Assembly: GCA_011087605.1 (NCBI GenBank)
Contig: JAALLE010000001.1
Coordinates: 1 to 64,000, forward strand
Source of the DNA: Hyphomicrobiales bacterium
Lineage (GTDB): Bacteria > Pseudomonadota > Alphaproteobacteria > Rhizobiales > Rhizobiaceae
DNA length: 64,000 nt
Reading direction: 5' to 3'
The notes below the pieces were generated by a model. The model was not told the origin of the DNA, ran no database searches, and saw only the letters and a program-made list of their open reading frames with translations. The translations under genes were made by a program, and so were the position numbers. Each line of letters begins with the position of its first letter. Positions within the stretch are counted from its first letter, which is position 1. Below, one piece after another: positions 26,538 through 34,810 of the stretch.

Positions 26538-27596
26538 ATGCATATTTTTGTCTCATTGCTGTTCTTGATAGGCTGGATTTCAACGGCCAGTGGCCAGACT
26601 GTATTTCCGGCTCTGAATTCAGAAAATCAGCGCCTCCTAACGGTCTATTCGTCGCCTGACGAAAATGTCTCAAAGCCGCTGATTGCGGCATTTCAAAGTC
26701 AAAACCGCGACGTCGAAGTTCACTATCATGACCTTCAGTCCCTCGACATTTATGAACGAGTGATCACCGAAACCGACAGCGGTAGCGTCACCGCTGATTT
26801 GCTTTTGTCCTCGGCCATGGACCTGCAGGTCAAACTGGCCAATGATGGATATGCTGAAAACATGGGCAACCTTGCGCCCAATTGGCCGACATGGGCACGC
26901 TGGCGCAACAGCGTCTTCGGCCTGATATTCGAACCCTCTGTTATAGTTTACCACAAGCCAAGTTTCGAGGGTTTGAAACCGCCTGCCAATCGCACTGAGC
27001 TCGCCAATCTCCTGACCAGCGAAGGGGATCGTTTCTTCCGGCGAGCCGCGACTTACGACATTGAAAGATCGGGCCTTGGGTTTTTGTTCCTTGCCCGTGA
27101 TACAGAACACGACCGAAATATCTGGCGATTGGTAAATGCCATGGGATCGGCGGGTGTAAAACTGTATTCCAATTCATCCTCTATTCTGGAGCGCGTGGCC
27201 GATGGGCGTCTGGCGCTCGGCTATAACATTTTGGGATCTTATGCCCAGGCATGGGTGGACAGGTTTCCCGATCTCGGCATAATTTTGCCGCAGGATTATA
27301 CGGTAGTCATGGCGCGCATTGCACTGGTGCCGAAATCTGCCAAACAGCCTGAACTTGGTCGTCGATTGTTGACGTTTTTGATGTCACAACGGGGACAATC
27401 GGTCATGGCACAAGATTTGAAATTGCCTGCGTTACATCCAAATGTTGCGGGAGAAAACACCGCAACGGCGTTTCGTGCCAAGTTCGGCGCGCGCTTAAGA
27501 CCAACCCCAATCGGACCGGGGCTCGTCGCTTATCTAGATCAGGTTAAACGGGCCCGATTCATCAATCGCTGGAACAAAGCCCTGCGGGGTGAGTAG
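26538..27596 (+). CDS. Iron/phosphonate-type ABC extracellular substrate-binding protein, possible sensor accessory
   Basis: 352 residues with a signal peptide (MHIFVSLLFLIGWISTASG). The body resembles class II binding proteins of the Fe(III)/aminoalkylphosphonate group: LLTVYSSPDENVSKPLIAAF at the start, VTADLLLSSAMDLQ and the late GYNILGSYAQAWV region. No ABC permease or ATPase follows. It is divergent from tctDE and precedes tctCBA, so a role in presenting ligand to the TctE sensor is likelier than transport. That role is inference. Only a poor ribosome site is seen. Confidence 0.82.
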   Translation: MHIFVSLLFLIGWISTASGQTVFPALNSENQRLLTVYSSPDENVSKPLIAAFQSQNRDVEVHYHDLQSLDIYERVITETDSGSVTADLLLSSAMDLQVKLANDGYAENMGNLAPNWPTWARWRNSVFGLIFEPSVIVYHKPSFEGLKPPANRTELANLLTSEGDRFFRRAATYDIERSGLGFLFLARDTEHDRNIWRLVNAMGSAGVKLYSNSSSILERVADGRLALGYNILGSYAQAWVDRFPDLGIILPQDYTVVMARIALVPKSAKQPELGRRLLTFLMSQRGQSVMAQDLKLPALHPNVAGENTATAFRAKFGARLRPTPIGPGLVAYLDQVKRARFINRWNKALRGE

Positions 27597-27820
27597 CGGC
27601 GGCGATTAACAGTAGTTGCGAGTGACCGTGGCGGCGGCAAGTTGCGCCCCGCTGGTATTTCGACAAAAGCCCGATTTGCAGAAGCAGAAATCAACCGATT
27701 CGATTTCATGCATGATCCAGATGTTATGTGATGCGCAACACCATCCCCAAAAAAATCTGCGGCCAGCATAGTTCCGTGGCAATTAAGACCAATTGTTCAG
27801 CCCCGGACCCGACAGAACAA

Positions 27821-27846
27821 CGCTCGGCAATTCCAGCAACCGAGCG
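27821..27846. promoter_or_regulatory. Hairpin-forming inverted repeat upstream of tctC
   Basis: CGCTCGG (27821-27827) and CCGAGCG (27840-27846) pair around a 12-nt loop, directly before the direct repeats. There is no T-run (ATTTAATT follows), so an operator or leader element is as likely as a terminator for the upstream gene. Confidence 0.35.
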
Positions 27847-27857
27847 ATTTAATTCTG

Positions 27858-27885
27858 TGTCAGTTTCATGTCAGGTTTATGTGTT
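27858..27885 (+). promoter_or_regulatory. Tandem 11-bp direct repeats, candidate TctD site
   Basis: TGTCAG occurs at 27858 and 27869, and a third related unit TGTGTT at 27880, each exactly 11 nt apart. This is the spacing of OmpR-family binding sites. The block ends about 55 nt before the tctC start codon, where an activator of the tct promoter would bind. Confidence 0.5.
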
Positions 27886-27939
27886 CTGCTGTATTCAGCT
27901 GGCCCGTGGTGCGGGCAGTTTTTTAATGGGAGATCAAAA

Positions 27940-28926
27940 ATGAATATATTCAAAATGAGCCGACGCGCTGTAATGGTAGGCGCGATAGCTGCACTTGGAA
28001 TTGCCAACCCAGCCATTGCTGATGGCCATAAAGTCTTGGACAGCATCCACTTCCTGATCCCAGGCGGCGCAGGCGGCGGTTGGGACGGTACTGCACGTGG
28101 TACCGGTGAAGCTCTGACCAAAGCTGGCATCGTTGGGACTGCATCCTTTGAAAACATGTCCGGTGGCGGTGGTGGTAAAGCCATCGGCTTCTTGATTGAA
28201 AACGCCGACAGCAACCACGGCACGTTGATGGTCAACTCGACCCCAATCGTGATTCGTTCTCTCACCGGTGTCTTCCCACACAACTTCCGCGATTTATCGC
28301 TGGTGTCGGGAACGATCGGTGACTACGCAGCAATGGTTGTTGGCAAAGACAGCCCAATCAACTCCATGTCCGATCTGATTGCAGCCTATGACGCCAACCC
28401 AAGCGCGACAGCAATTGGTGGTGGATCTGTTCCAGGCGGCATGGATCATCTGGTTGCAGCTATGGTGATGGAAGCCGCGGGTAAAGATGCTCTTGGTGTG
28501 AAATACATTCCATATGATGCAGGCGGCAAAGCCATGGCAGCCTTGCTTTCTGGAGAAATTGCTGCGCTTTCGACTGGTTTTTCAGAAGCGGTTGACCTGG
28601 CTAAAGCCGGTGAAGTCAAAATCATCGGTGTTACCTCAGATGAACGCGTTTCTGCAGCGCCGGATGCAATGACCATGAAGGAACAGGGCATTGCCACATC
28701 CTTCGTTAACTGGCGCGGTTTCTTTGCCGCACCTGGTCTGCCGGCTGACAAGCTGGCGATGTATCAAGACGCTATTGCTAAAATGTACGCAACTCCCGAA
28801 TGGGAAGAGGTTCGTGCACGCAACGGCTGGGTCAACATCCACAACAGCGGTGACGATTTCAAAGCGTTCCTTGAGGGCCAGGAAAAAGTTATTGGCGACC
28901 TGATGAAAAAGTTGGGCTTCCTCTAA
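27940..28926 (+). CDS. tctC: Tripartite tricarboxylate transporter substrate-binding protein
   Basis: 328 residues from ATG 27940 behind GGGAG; in-frame codons upstream to 27868 lie in the control region. The signal peptide MNIFKMSRRAVMVGAIAALG ends near AIA before DGHK. The family's motifs are visible: FLIPGGAGGGWDGTARG near the start, then IAAYDANPSATAIGGGSVPG and VKYIPYDAGGKAMAALLSG. TctC binds citrate or similar carboxylates in the periplasm for TctAB. A strong 12-bp hairpin separates it from tctB. Confidence 0.95.
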   Translation: MNIFKMSRRAVMVGAIAALGIANPAIADGHKVLDSIHFLIPGGAGGGWDGTARGTGEALTKAGIVGTASFENMSGGGGGKAIGFLIENADSNHGTLMVNSTPIVIRSLTGVFPHNFRDLSLVSGTIGDYAAMVVGKDSPINSMSDLIAAYDANPSATAIGGGSVPGGMDHLVAAMVMEAAGKDALGVKYIPYDAGGKAMAALLSGEIAALSTGFSEAVDLAKAGEVKIIGVTSDERVSAAPDAMTMKEQGIATSFVNWRGFFAAPGLPADKLAMYQDAIAKMYATPEWEEVRARNGWVNIHNSGDDFKAFLEGQEKVIGDLMKKLGFL

Positions 28927-28935
28927 GATCGACCA

Positions 28936-28963
28936 GTGGCAGAGCGGTCGTCCGCTCTGCCAC
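28936..28963 (+). promoter_or_regulatory. Perfect 12-bp hairpin between tctC and tctB
   Basis: GTGGCAGAGCGG (28936-28947) pairs without mismatch with 28952-28963 around the loop TCGT, 10 nt after the tctC stop. There is no T-run. This form suits a 3'-end stabiliser or partial terminator that keeps the binding protein in excess over the permease. Confidence 0.6.
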
Positions 28964-28989
28964 AACTCAACTAAGTGAGGGGAAGAAAC

Positions 28990-29478
28990 ATGGCATTGGA
29001 TCGCTGGATAGCACTTATACTGCTCGGCATTTGCCTCGCCTACGGTTACGCTGCCTGGTTCACGATGGACGGCAGTCTCGCACCCTTCATGAAAAGAAAT
29101 CCCATTTGGCCCAGCACCTTTCCGAAGGTGCTTTCAGTGCTTGGGATCGTGGCCACGACAATTATTTTATTGGGATTTGAAAAGAGTTCTTCGGAATCAA
29201 AAGAGGCCGACATCGATTACCGGCGTCTAGGTGACTATCATCTGGGTCAGGCTCTGTTGTTGCTGGCTCTAATGGTGGCATACGCACTTTGTTTGCGCCC
29301 CCTGGGCTTCCTGATTTCGACCTCAGCCTTTCTGATCCTCGGATCTTTTATTTTGGGCGAACGCAAATGGCACATCATGCTGCCTGTCGCTCTGATCGCA
29401 ACATTTGTAGTCTGGTATCTCGTTCAACAGATTCTGGGCATTTATATGCGCCCCTTGCCTGGCTTTCTAGGAGGCTGA
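28990..29478 (+). CDS. tctB: Tripartite tricarboxylate transporter small membrane subunit
   Basis: 162 residues from ATG 28990, chosen because GAGGGGA lies 6 nt upstream; a GTG at 28975 would fall in that site. Four hydrophobic segments (for example LDRWIALILLGICLAYGYAA) fit TctB, the small four-span permease subunit. Its stop is 1 nt from the tctA start. Low sequence conservation is normal for this subunit; the context makes the call. Confidence 0.92.
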   Translation: MALDRWIALILLGICLAYGYAAWFTMDGSLAPFMKRNPIWPSTFPKVLSVLGIVATTIILLGFEKSSSESKEADIDYRRLGDYHLGQALLLLALMVAYALCLRPLGFLISTSAFLILGSFILGERKWHIMLPVALIATFVVWYLVQQILGIYMRPLPGFLGG

Positions 29479-29479
29479 C

Positions 29480-30991
29480 ATGCTTGAAGGACTTCTGATA
29501 GGTCTGCAAACGGCGTTTTCCGTCCAGAACCTCCTAATGGTGATCGGCGGTTGCCTGATCGGAACATTTATCGGAATGCTGCCCGGACTTGGGCCGATGT
29601 CGATCATCGCCATCATGATCCCGATTGCAATCTCAATGGGGGATCCCTCCGCCGCTTTGATTTTGTTGGCGGGTGTTTATTACGGCGCCATCTTCGGCGG
29701 TTCAACGTCTTCCATTCTACTCAATGCTCCCGGCGTTGCCGGCACCGTTGCAAGCAGTTTTGACGGTTATCCCCTGGCTCGACAGGGCAAAGCAGGCAAG
29801 GCGCTGACCATAGCCGCTATTGCAAGTTTTGCCGGTGGCACAATCGGAGCTATCCTGCTGATGGTCTTTGCACCGGCACTGTCGTCAGTAGCACTTCTGT
29901 TCCATTCAGCCGAATATTTTGCCCTGATGGTGGTCGGGCTTTCTGCCATTGCCGCATTCGCAGGCACCGGTCAGGTTGCCAAGGCAATGATCATGACAAT
30001 TCTTGGTCTCATCATGGCGACTGTTGGAGAAGGAGCGCTGTTTAATCTACCGCGCTTCACAATGGGCATTATGGATTTACAGTCGGGCTTTGGCTTTATT
30101 ACGCTTGCCATGGCCATGTTTGCGCTGCCCGAGGCTCTGTTTTTGGTGCTGAAACCAAAGAATCTCGAAGGAGACGACGGAGAGATCAAGGATCTGCGCA
30201 TCACTGGTGCCGAAGCGAAAGCCATTGCACCGGTTATTGGTCGTCAATCTCTGCAAGGGTTCTTCATTGGTGTCCTGCCTGGAGCAGGGGCGACAATTGC
30301 AAGTTTCCTGGGCTATGCCGTCGAGCGCAACATCGCACCAAAGGAGGAGCAGGACGAATTCGGGAAAGGATCAATAAAGGGGCTTGCTGCACCTGAGTCG
30401 GCCAACAACGCTGCTTGTACCGGTTCCTTCGTACCCCTCCTGACTCTTGGTATTCCCGGGTCCGGCACGACTGCCATCCTGCTGGGCGCATTGATTGCGC
30501 TCAATGTCACACCCGGACCCCGACTAATGATCGACGAGCCGCAAATATTCTGGGCCGTCATCATGTCCATGTTTATCGGCAATCTGGTGCTTCTGATCCT
30601 GAACCTGCCACTGATACCTTATATTGCCAAAGTGCTTTCAGTACCGCGCAATTACCTGATCCCGTTTATTCTCTTCTTCACATTGATGGGGGCTTATATC
30701 GGTCAGAACAATGCAACCGAATTGCTGCTCCTGGTTGGATTTGGCATCTGTGCAACTGCATTTAAATTTGCCGACTATCCTTTGGCCCCACTGTTGATTG
30801 GGTTCATTCTGGGCGGAATGATGGAGGACAACTTCTCGCGGTCAATGCAACTCTATGATGGCGTCGGGTTTATCTGGGAACGCCCCATGACACTGGGACT
30901 TTTGGTCATTGCCGCGATCTTAATCGTGTTGCCCAGTTACCGCGCACGGCGTGCAAAATATCGGGCCAAAGGAGTTGCAGAAGGCGATTGA
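29480..30991 (+). CDS. tctA: Tripartite tricarboxylate transporter large membrane subunit
   Basis: 503 residues with about twelve membrane spans. The conserved loop regions of TctA are clear: GMLPGLGPMSIIAIMIP, YGAIFGGSTSSILLNAPG with FDGYPLARQGKAGKAL, and the second repeat FIGVLPGAGATIASFLGY with LTLGIPGSGTTAILLGA. It forms the ion-coupled transport path. A GGAGG-type site at the end of tctB precedes it. Last gene of tctCBA; 126 nt with no feature separate it from the convergent ggt remnant. Confidence 0.96.
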   Translation: MLEGLLIGLQTAFSVQNLLMVIGGCLIGTFIGMLPGLGPMSIIAIMIPIAISMGDPSAALILLAGVYYGAIFGGSTSSILLNAPGVAGTVASSFDGYPLARQGKAGKALTIAAIASFAGGTIGAILLMVFAPALSSVALLFHSAEYFALMVVGLSAIAAFAGTGQVAKAMIMTILGLIMATVGEGALFNLPRFTMGIMDLQSGFGFITLAMAMFALPEALFLVLKPKNLEGDDGEIKDLRITGAEAKAIAPVIGRQSLQGFFIGVLPGAGATIASFLGYAVERNIAPKEEQDEFGKGSIKGLAAPESANNAACTGSFVPLLTLGIPGSGTTAILLGALIALNVTPGPRLMIDEPQIFWAVIMSMFIGNLVLLILNLPLIPYIAKVLSVPRNYLIPFILFFTLMGAYIGQNNATELLLLVGFGICATAFKFADYPLAPLLIGFILGGMMEDNFSRSMQLYDGVGFIWERPMTLGLLVIAAILIVLPSYRARRAKYRAKGVAEGD

Positions 30992-31117
30992 TTGGAACCG
31001 CCTTTCCAGGACGTGACGACATCCAAAAACGTTGCCTGCTATTTTGGCAGCTGTAGCCCACCAGTCACCGATTGGCATGACGTCTAATGGGCGTCCATTG
31101 GGTGCTGCTGATAGCTC

Positions 31118-32879
31118 CTATTGCCCCAGAACTATGCCCTCGCGACGCGGGTCAGCTCCACCTTGTAGACCTTCCGCCGTTATTGCGATGCCGTGGAGCC
31201 CGGAATTGAGATTTCGGGCACCAACTTCAAAGCCCAGCGCGGTGAGACCCGCAGCCAGATCTTCCGCAGCCGTTCCAGCTTCGACATCAAATTTGCCGAA
31301 GCGATTGACCAGATGCGGGCTCGAAATTGCCTGTTGGATATTCATACCCCAATCAAAATGAGCGATAATGGTTTTGGCAACATAGCCAATTATGCGACTG
31401 CCGCCGGGCGAACCGATCAACAAAACCGGATCGTCGCCTTTCATCACGATAGTTGGTGCCATGGAAGAGCGGGGACGTTTACCAGGTTCCACTCGATTGG
31501 CGATTGGTTTTCCGTCTTTTTGATCCCGAAACGAAAAATCGGTCAGTTCATTATTGAGAAGAAAGCCGTTGGTCATCAACCGGGAGCCAAACCCGTTTTC
31601 AATGGTTGACGTCATCGAAACCGCATTGCCCTCTCCGTCGACGATTGAAAAATGTGTGGTCGATGGCAATTCAAGCGATTCATCGTCGGCTCGTAACAAC
31701 CGTGTTTCGTCCCAGTCGGGTTCGCCGGCTTCAACGCTCTGCAAGGCCATTTTGGTATTGAGTAAAGCAGAACGGGTTTTTAAGTATCCCGGTTTTAGCA
31801 GGCCTTTGGTTGGCATTTTGACGAAATCGGAATCGGCCATGTAGCGGCCTCGATCTGCAAAGGCGAGCCGGGAGGCGTCGCCGATCAGCCGCCAGCTTTC
31901 GGGGTTGGTTGGACCCAGCTTCGCCAGATCATAGGGCTGCAACAGTCCAAGTATCTGTCCGACCGTCAATGCGCCGGAGGAGGGGGGCCATTCCGCAAAC
32001 CGAATATTCGCGATAGGGTGCGCAGACAGGATCCCGCTCAACGACGCGATAGGAAATCAGGTCGCTGTTGGTCATCAGGCCGGGATTGGGCGTGAATCCG
32101 CGAACCGTGTTGACGATGCCGTCTGCGACAGTCCCGCTGTAAAACTCCAAAATGCCGTTTTCGGCAATCGCCGACAGGGTTTTTGCATATTCGGGATTCC
32201 GCAAAAGATCGCCGGTCTGTAACGGTTGTCCGTCCGGCAGAAAATATGCGCGTGTCGCCTCGTGTTGGGACAAACGCTCTGCTCCAGACTTGATCAGACC
32301 GGCCAGCCGTGGTGAAACCTCAAATCCGAAACGCGCCCGGTTAATAGCGGGCTGCAACAAGTCTTTCCAAGCGATTTTCCCCCACCGACGGTGCATTTCC
32401 GCCAGCAGTGCCGGCGTGCCTGGCACCCCAACGGACCGCCCTCCGATTACTGCGTCAAAAAATTTGAGTGGCTCTCCATTGGTGTTTTGAAACAATTGCG
32501 GTGTCGCAGCTGCCGGGGCAGTTTCGCGGCCATCCAGAGTGGTCAGCGCGCCGGAACTGCCGTCGCGATACACCAAAAATGCGCCACCACCCAAGCCGGA
32601 ACTTTGTGGCTCTACAAGTCCCAGCATTGCCTGGCCGGCAATCGCAGCATCCGCGGCACTGCCACCTTGCTGCAGCACCAGGGAAGCAACCTCCGCGGCC
32701 AATGGATTGGCGATCGCGACCATCCAGTTTTTTGCCTCAACTGGCTTACCGTCTGCCTTTGCCTGCAATGAAATGGCCGCTTCTGGCGCGATTGAATCTG
32801 AAGCTTGCTGGGCTGATGCCGTTGCAAGTCCAAATGCGGCTATTGCCCAAATGGTCAGGAATTTGAGTGTTGGTTTCAC
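31118..32879 (-). pseudogene. ggt: Gamma-glutamyltransferase, interrupted by a one-base frameshift
   Basis: The N-terminal part (31929-32879 frame) has a signal peptide and GLVEPQSSGLGGGAFLVYRDG. The C-terminal part (31118-32041 frame) continues with PPSSGALTVGQILGLLQPYD and holds the autoprocessing threonine region STTHFSIVDGEGNAVSMTST. The frames meet at a run of six G's (31982-31987); five would restore one reading frame of about 586 residues. Everything else is intact, including GSPGGSRIIGYV. It would be a periplasmic enzyme cleaving glutathione-type gamma-glutamyl bonds. It may be a recent pseudogene, slippage-controlled, or a sequencing error. Confidence 0.85.
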
Positions 32880-33082
32880 GATATTTGCTCCCGGGTTTGA
32901 ATGCTGAGCCTAAACCCGTTGGGTAACGGGAGGCAAATCGCTGGATTGAGGCCCCACGGGCAGGGAAAAGTCGGTGGCGAATCATGTGTCAAATCAATTG
33001 CGCCGCCGTCTCCAGAATTTGTTAGGCATTTTAATCTAATGTGCGCTCGTTCCTTTGTGTATTGAGTTTTGAGGATTGAGCC

Positions 33083-34810
33083 GTGCAACGATTGCCTCTG
33101 AAATGGATCGCGATATTTTCCATCGCAACCAATCTGCTGATGGTGGTACCTCCGCTACACATGTTGCAGGTATACGACCGGGTTCTCACATCTAACTCTA
33201 TAGAAACATTGATTTATCTGTCAGCGATTGCGGTTGCAGCCATGGTTTTGTTCGGGGCTGCGGAAGCGGTTCGCGGCAAGCTCGCACAGCGTGCGTCAGC
33301 CCAATACACGGTTGAACTGTCCGATCCCCTGTTCAAACGTTTGTCCGGTAATGTGGATGGCGCCCGAGGCTCAAGCCAGGTTTTACGGGATTTCAACTCG
33401 GTACGCAGTTTTCTTTCCAGTCGTTCGATGATCGGCCTGTTTGATCTGCCATTTGTTCCCTTGTTTATTCTGTTGATGTTCATGCTGCATTGGCTGCTCG
33501 GTGTTGTGACGCTGGTCGGGGCCGGAGCTTTGGTGGCCGTGGCCTGGATCAACAAAACATCCACTGCCAAAAACGCAGAAGAATCAAAGCGTTCTGATAT
33601 GGAGGCTCTGACATTTGCACAAACGGTCTTCATGCGCGCAGAAGACATTCGGGCGATGGGATTATTGCCAGCGGTCACCGAAAGGTGGGGGCAGCGCATG
33701 GCTGAGTCACTGCAAAAAGGTGACGTGGCGGCTGGCCAGACTTCAATGTTTTACGGTATTTCCAAGTCAGTACGCAAAATTCTGCAGATCATGATCATGG
33801 CTTGCGGTGCGGCACTGGTGATTTCGGGAGAAATTTCGGCAGGCGTCATATTCGCAGCCTCAATGATTTCCGGCCGGGCTTTGGCTCCGGTGGAGCAGGT
33901 AATAGGTGGTTGGGATCGCATTGCGCAGGCCAGAACCGCCCAAGCAAACCTTGAAGAATTTCTTGCAAGCGATCCCGAAGCGCATGACTTGGTGCAATTG
34001 CCGGACCCTCAAGGTGACATTTTGGTACAAGGGCTGACCTACTCTCCCTCTAAACTGCCAAATGCGAGACCCGTTCTGGATAACGTGAATTTTGAAATAT
34101 CAGCGGGCAAAATATTGGCGGTAATCGGCCCGTCGGGCGCTGGAAAGTCGACCATTGCCAAGGCACTTGTCGGCGCTATTGTTCCCGACGGTGGCCAGAT
34201 CATGTTGGACGGTGCCCAGCGGGCACAATGGCCCGAGCATCAATGGGGGCAGGCGGTTGGCTATGTCAGTCAGGAAATCACATTGTTTCCGGCAACGTTG
34301 GCCGAAAACATAGCTCGCCTGGAATTGAACCCGGATTCAAAAAAGGTTGTTGCCGCAGCTCAGGCTGCCGGCGTGCATGAACTTATCACCAGCCTTCCAG
34401 ATGGCTACAGCACGGAAATTGGTCCCGGAAAACTGGTGCTTTCGGGAGGCCAGAAACAGCGCATCGCTCTGGCCCGCGCACTCTATTCAGACCCCAGAGT
34501 TTTGGTTCTGGATGAGCCGAATGCCCATCTTGATGCCCAGGGAGAAGTTAGTTTGATGAGCGCCCTGAAGCGGGCAAAATCACAGGGACGCACCATTATT
34601 GCAGTCACTCAGAGGCGTTCAATGCTGCAAATTGCCGACGAGGTGATGACGATCAAAGCTGGTCAGGTTGCTGATTTCTCCAGCGCGGCAAGTCACAAGA
34701 CAGGTTCGGCGACGCCACCCAAAGTGGCTGAGCGCGTCAAGTTGGACCCGCCACCACTGGCAGCCGACACAAATCTGCCCGCGGACCACCAGAGGGGAGC
34801 TGAGGCATGA
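33083..34810 (+). CDS. Type I secretion system ABC transporter (PrtD/HlyB family)
   Basis: 575 residues from GTG 33083, with GAGG about 12 nt upstream. The N-terminal membrane domain starts KWIAIFSIATNLLMVVPPLHMLQVYDRV in PrtD fashion, without a C39 peptidase domain. The nucleotide-binding domain has Walker A IGPSGAGKST, Q-loop YVSQEITLFPAT, signature LSGGQKQRIALARAL and Walker B VLVLDEPNAHLD. It would export a C-terminally tagged protein together with the fusion protein encoded next. No RTX-type substrate or TolC gene is adjacent. Confidence 0.93.
   Translation: MQRLPLKWIAIFSIATNLLMVVPPLHMLQVYDRVLTSNSIETLIYLSAIAVAAMVLFGAAEAVRGKLAQRASAQYTVELSDPLFKRLSGNVDGARGSSQVLRDFNSVRSFLSSRSMIGLFDLPFVPLFILLMFMLHWLLGVVTLVGAGALVAVAWINKTSTAKNAEESKRSDMEALTFAQTVFMRAEDIRAMGLLPAVTERWGQRMAESLQKGDVAAGQTSMFYGISKSVRKILQIMIMACGAALVISGEISAGVIFAASMISGRALAPVEQVIGGWDRIAQARTAQANLEEFLASDPEAHDLVQLPDPQGDILVQGLTYSPSKLPNARPVLDNVNFEISAGKILAVIGPSGAGKSTIAKALVGAIVPDGGQIMLDGAQRAQWPEHQWGQAVGYVSQEITLFPATLAENIARLELNPDSKKVVAAAQAAGVHELITSLPDGYSTEIGPGKLVLSGGQKQRIALARALYSDPRVLVLDEPNAHLDAQGEVSLMSALKRAKSQGRTIIAVTQRRSMLQIADEVMTIKAGQVADFSSAASHKTGSATPPKVAERVKLDPPPLAADTNLPADHQRGAEA

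Larger units (their letters stand above)
27597..27939. other. Intergenic control region upstream of tctC
   Basis: 343 nt with no gene I can support. The half nearest tctC carries a 7-bp inverted repeat (27821-27846), three 11-bp-spaced repeats (from 27858) and the tctC ribosome site GGGAG before ATG 27940. The first half shows only a 35-codon cysteine-rich frame on the minus strand (27606-27713) that I do not accept. Confidence 0.55.

Noticed and set aside
27606-27713. 35-codon minus-strand frame rich in cysteine upstream of tctC
   Set aside because: The CxC pattern is suggestive, but there is no convincing ribosome site, no complete known motif such as CDGSH, and it lies in a likely control region.
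30993-31008. TGGAA/TTCCA hairpin after tctA
   Set aside because: A 5-bp stem without a T-run; not a supported terminator.
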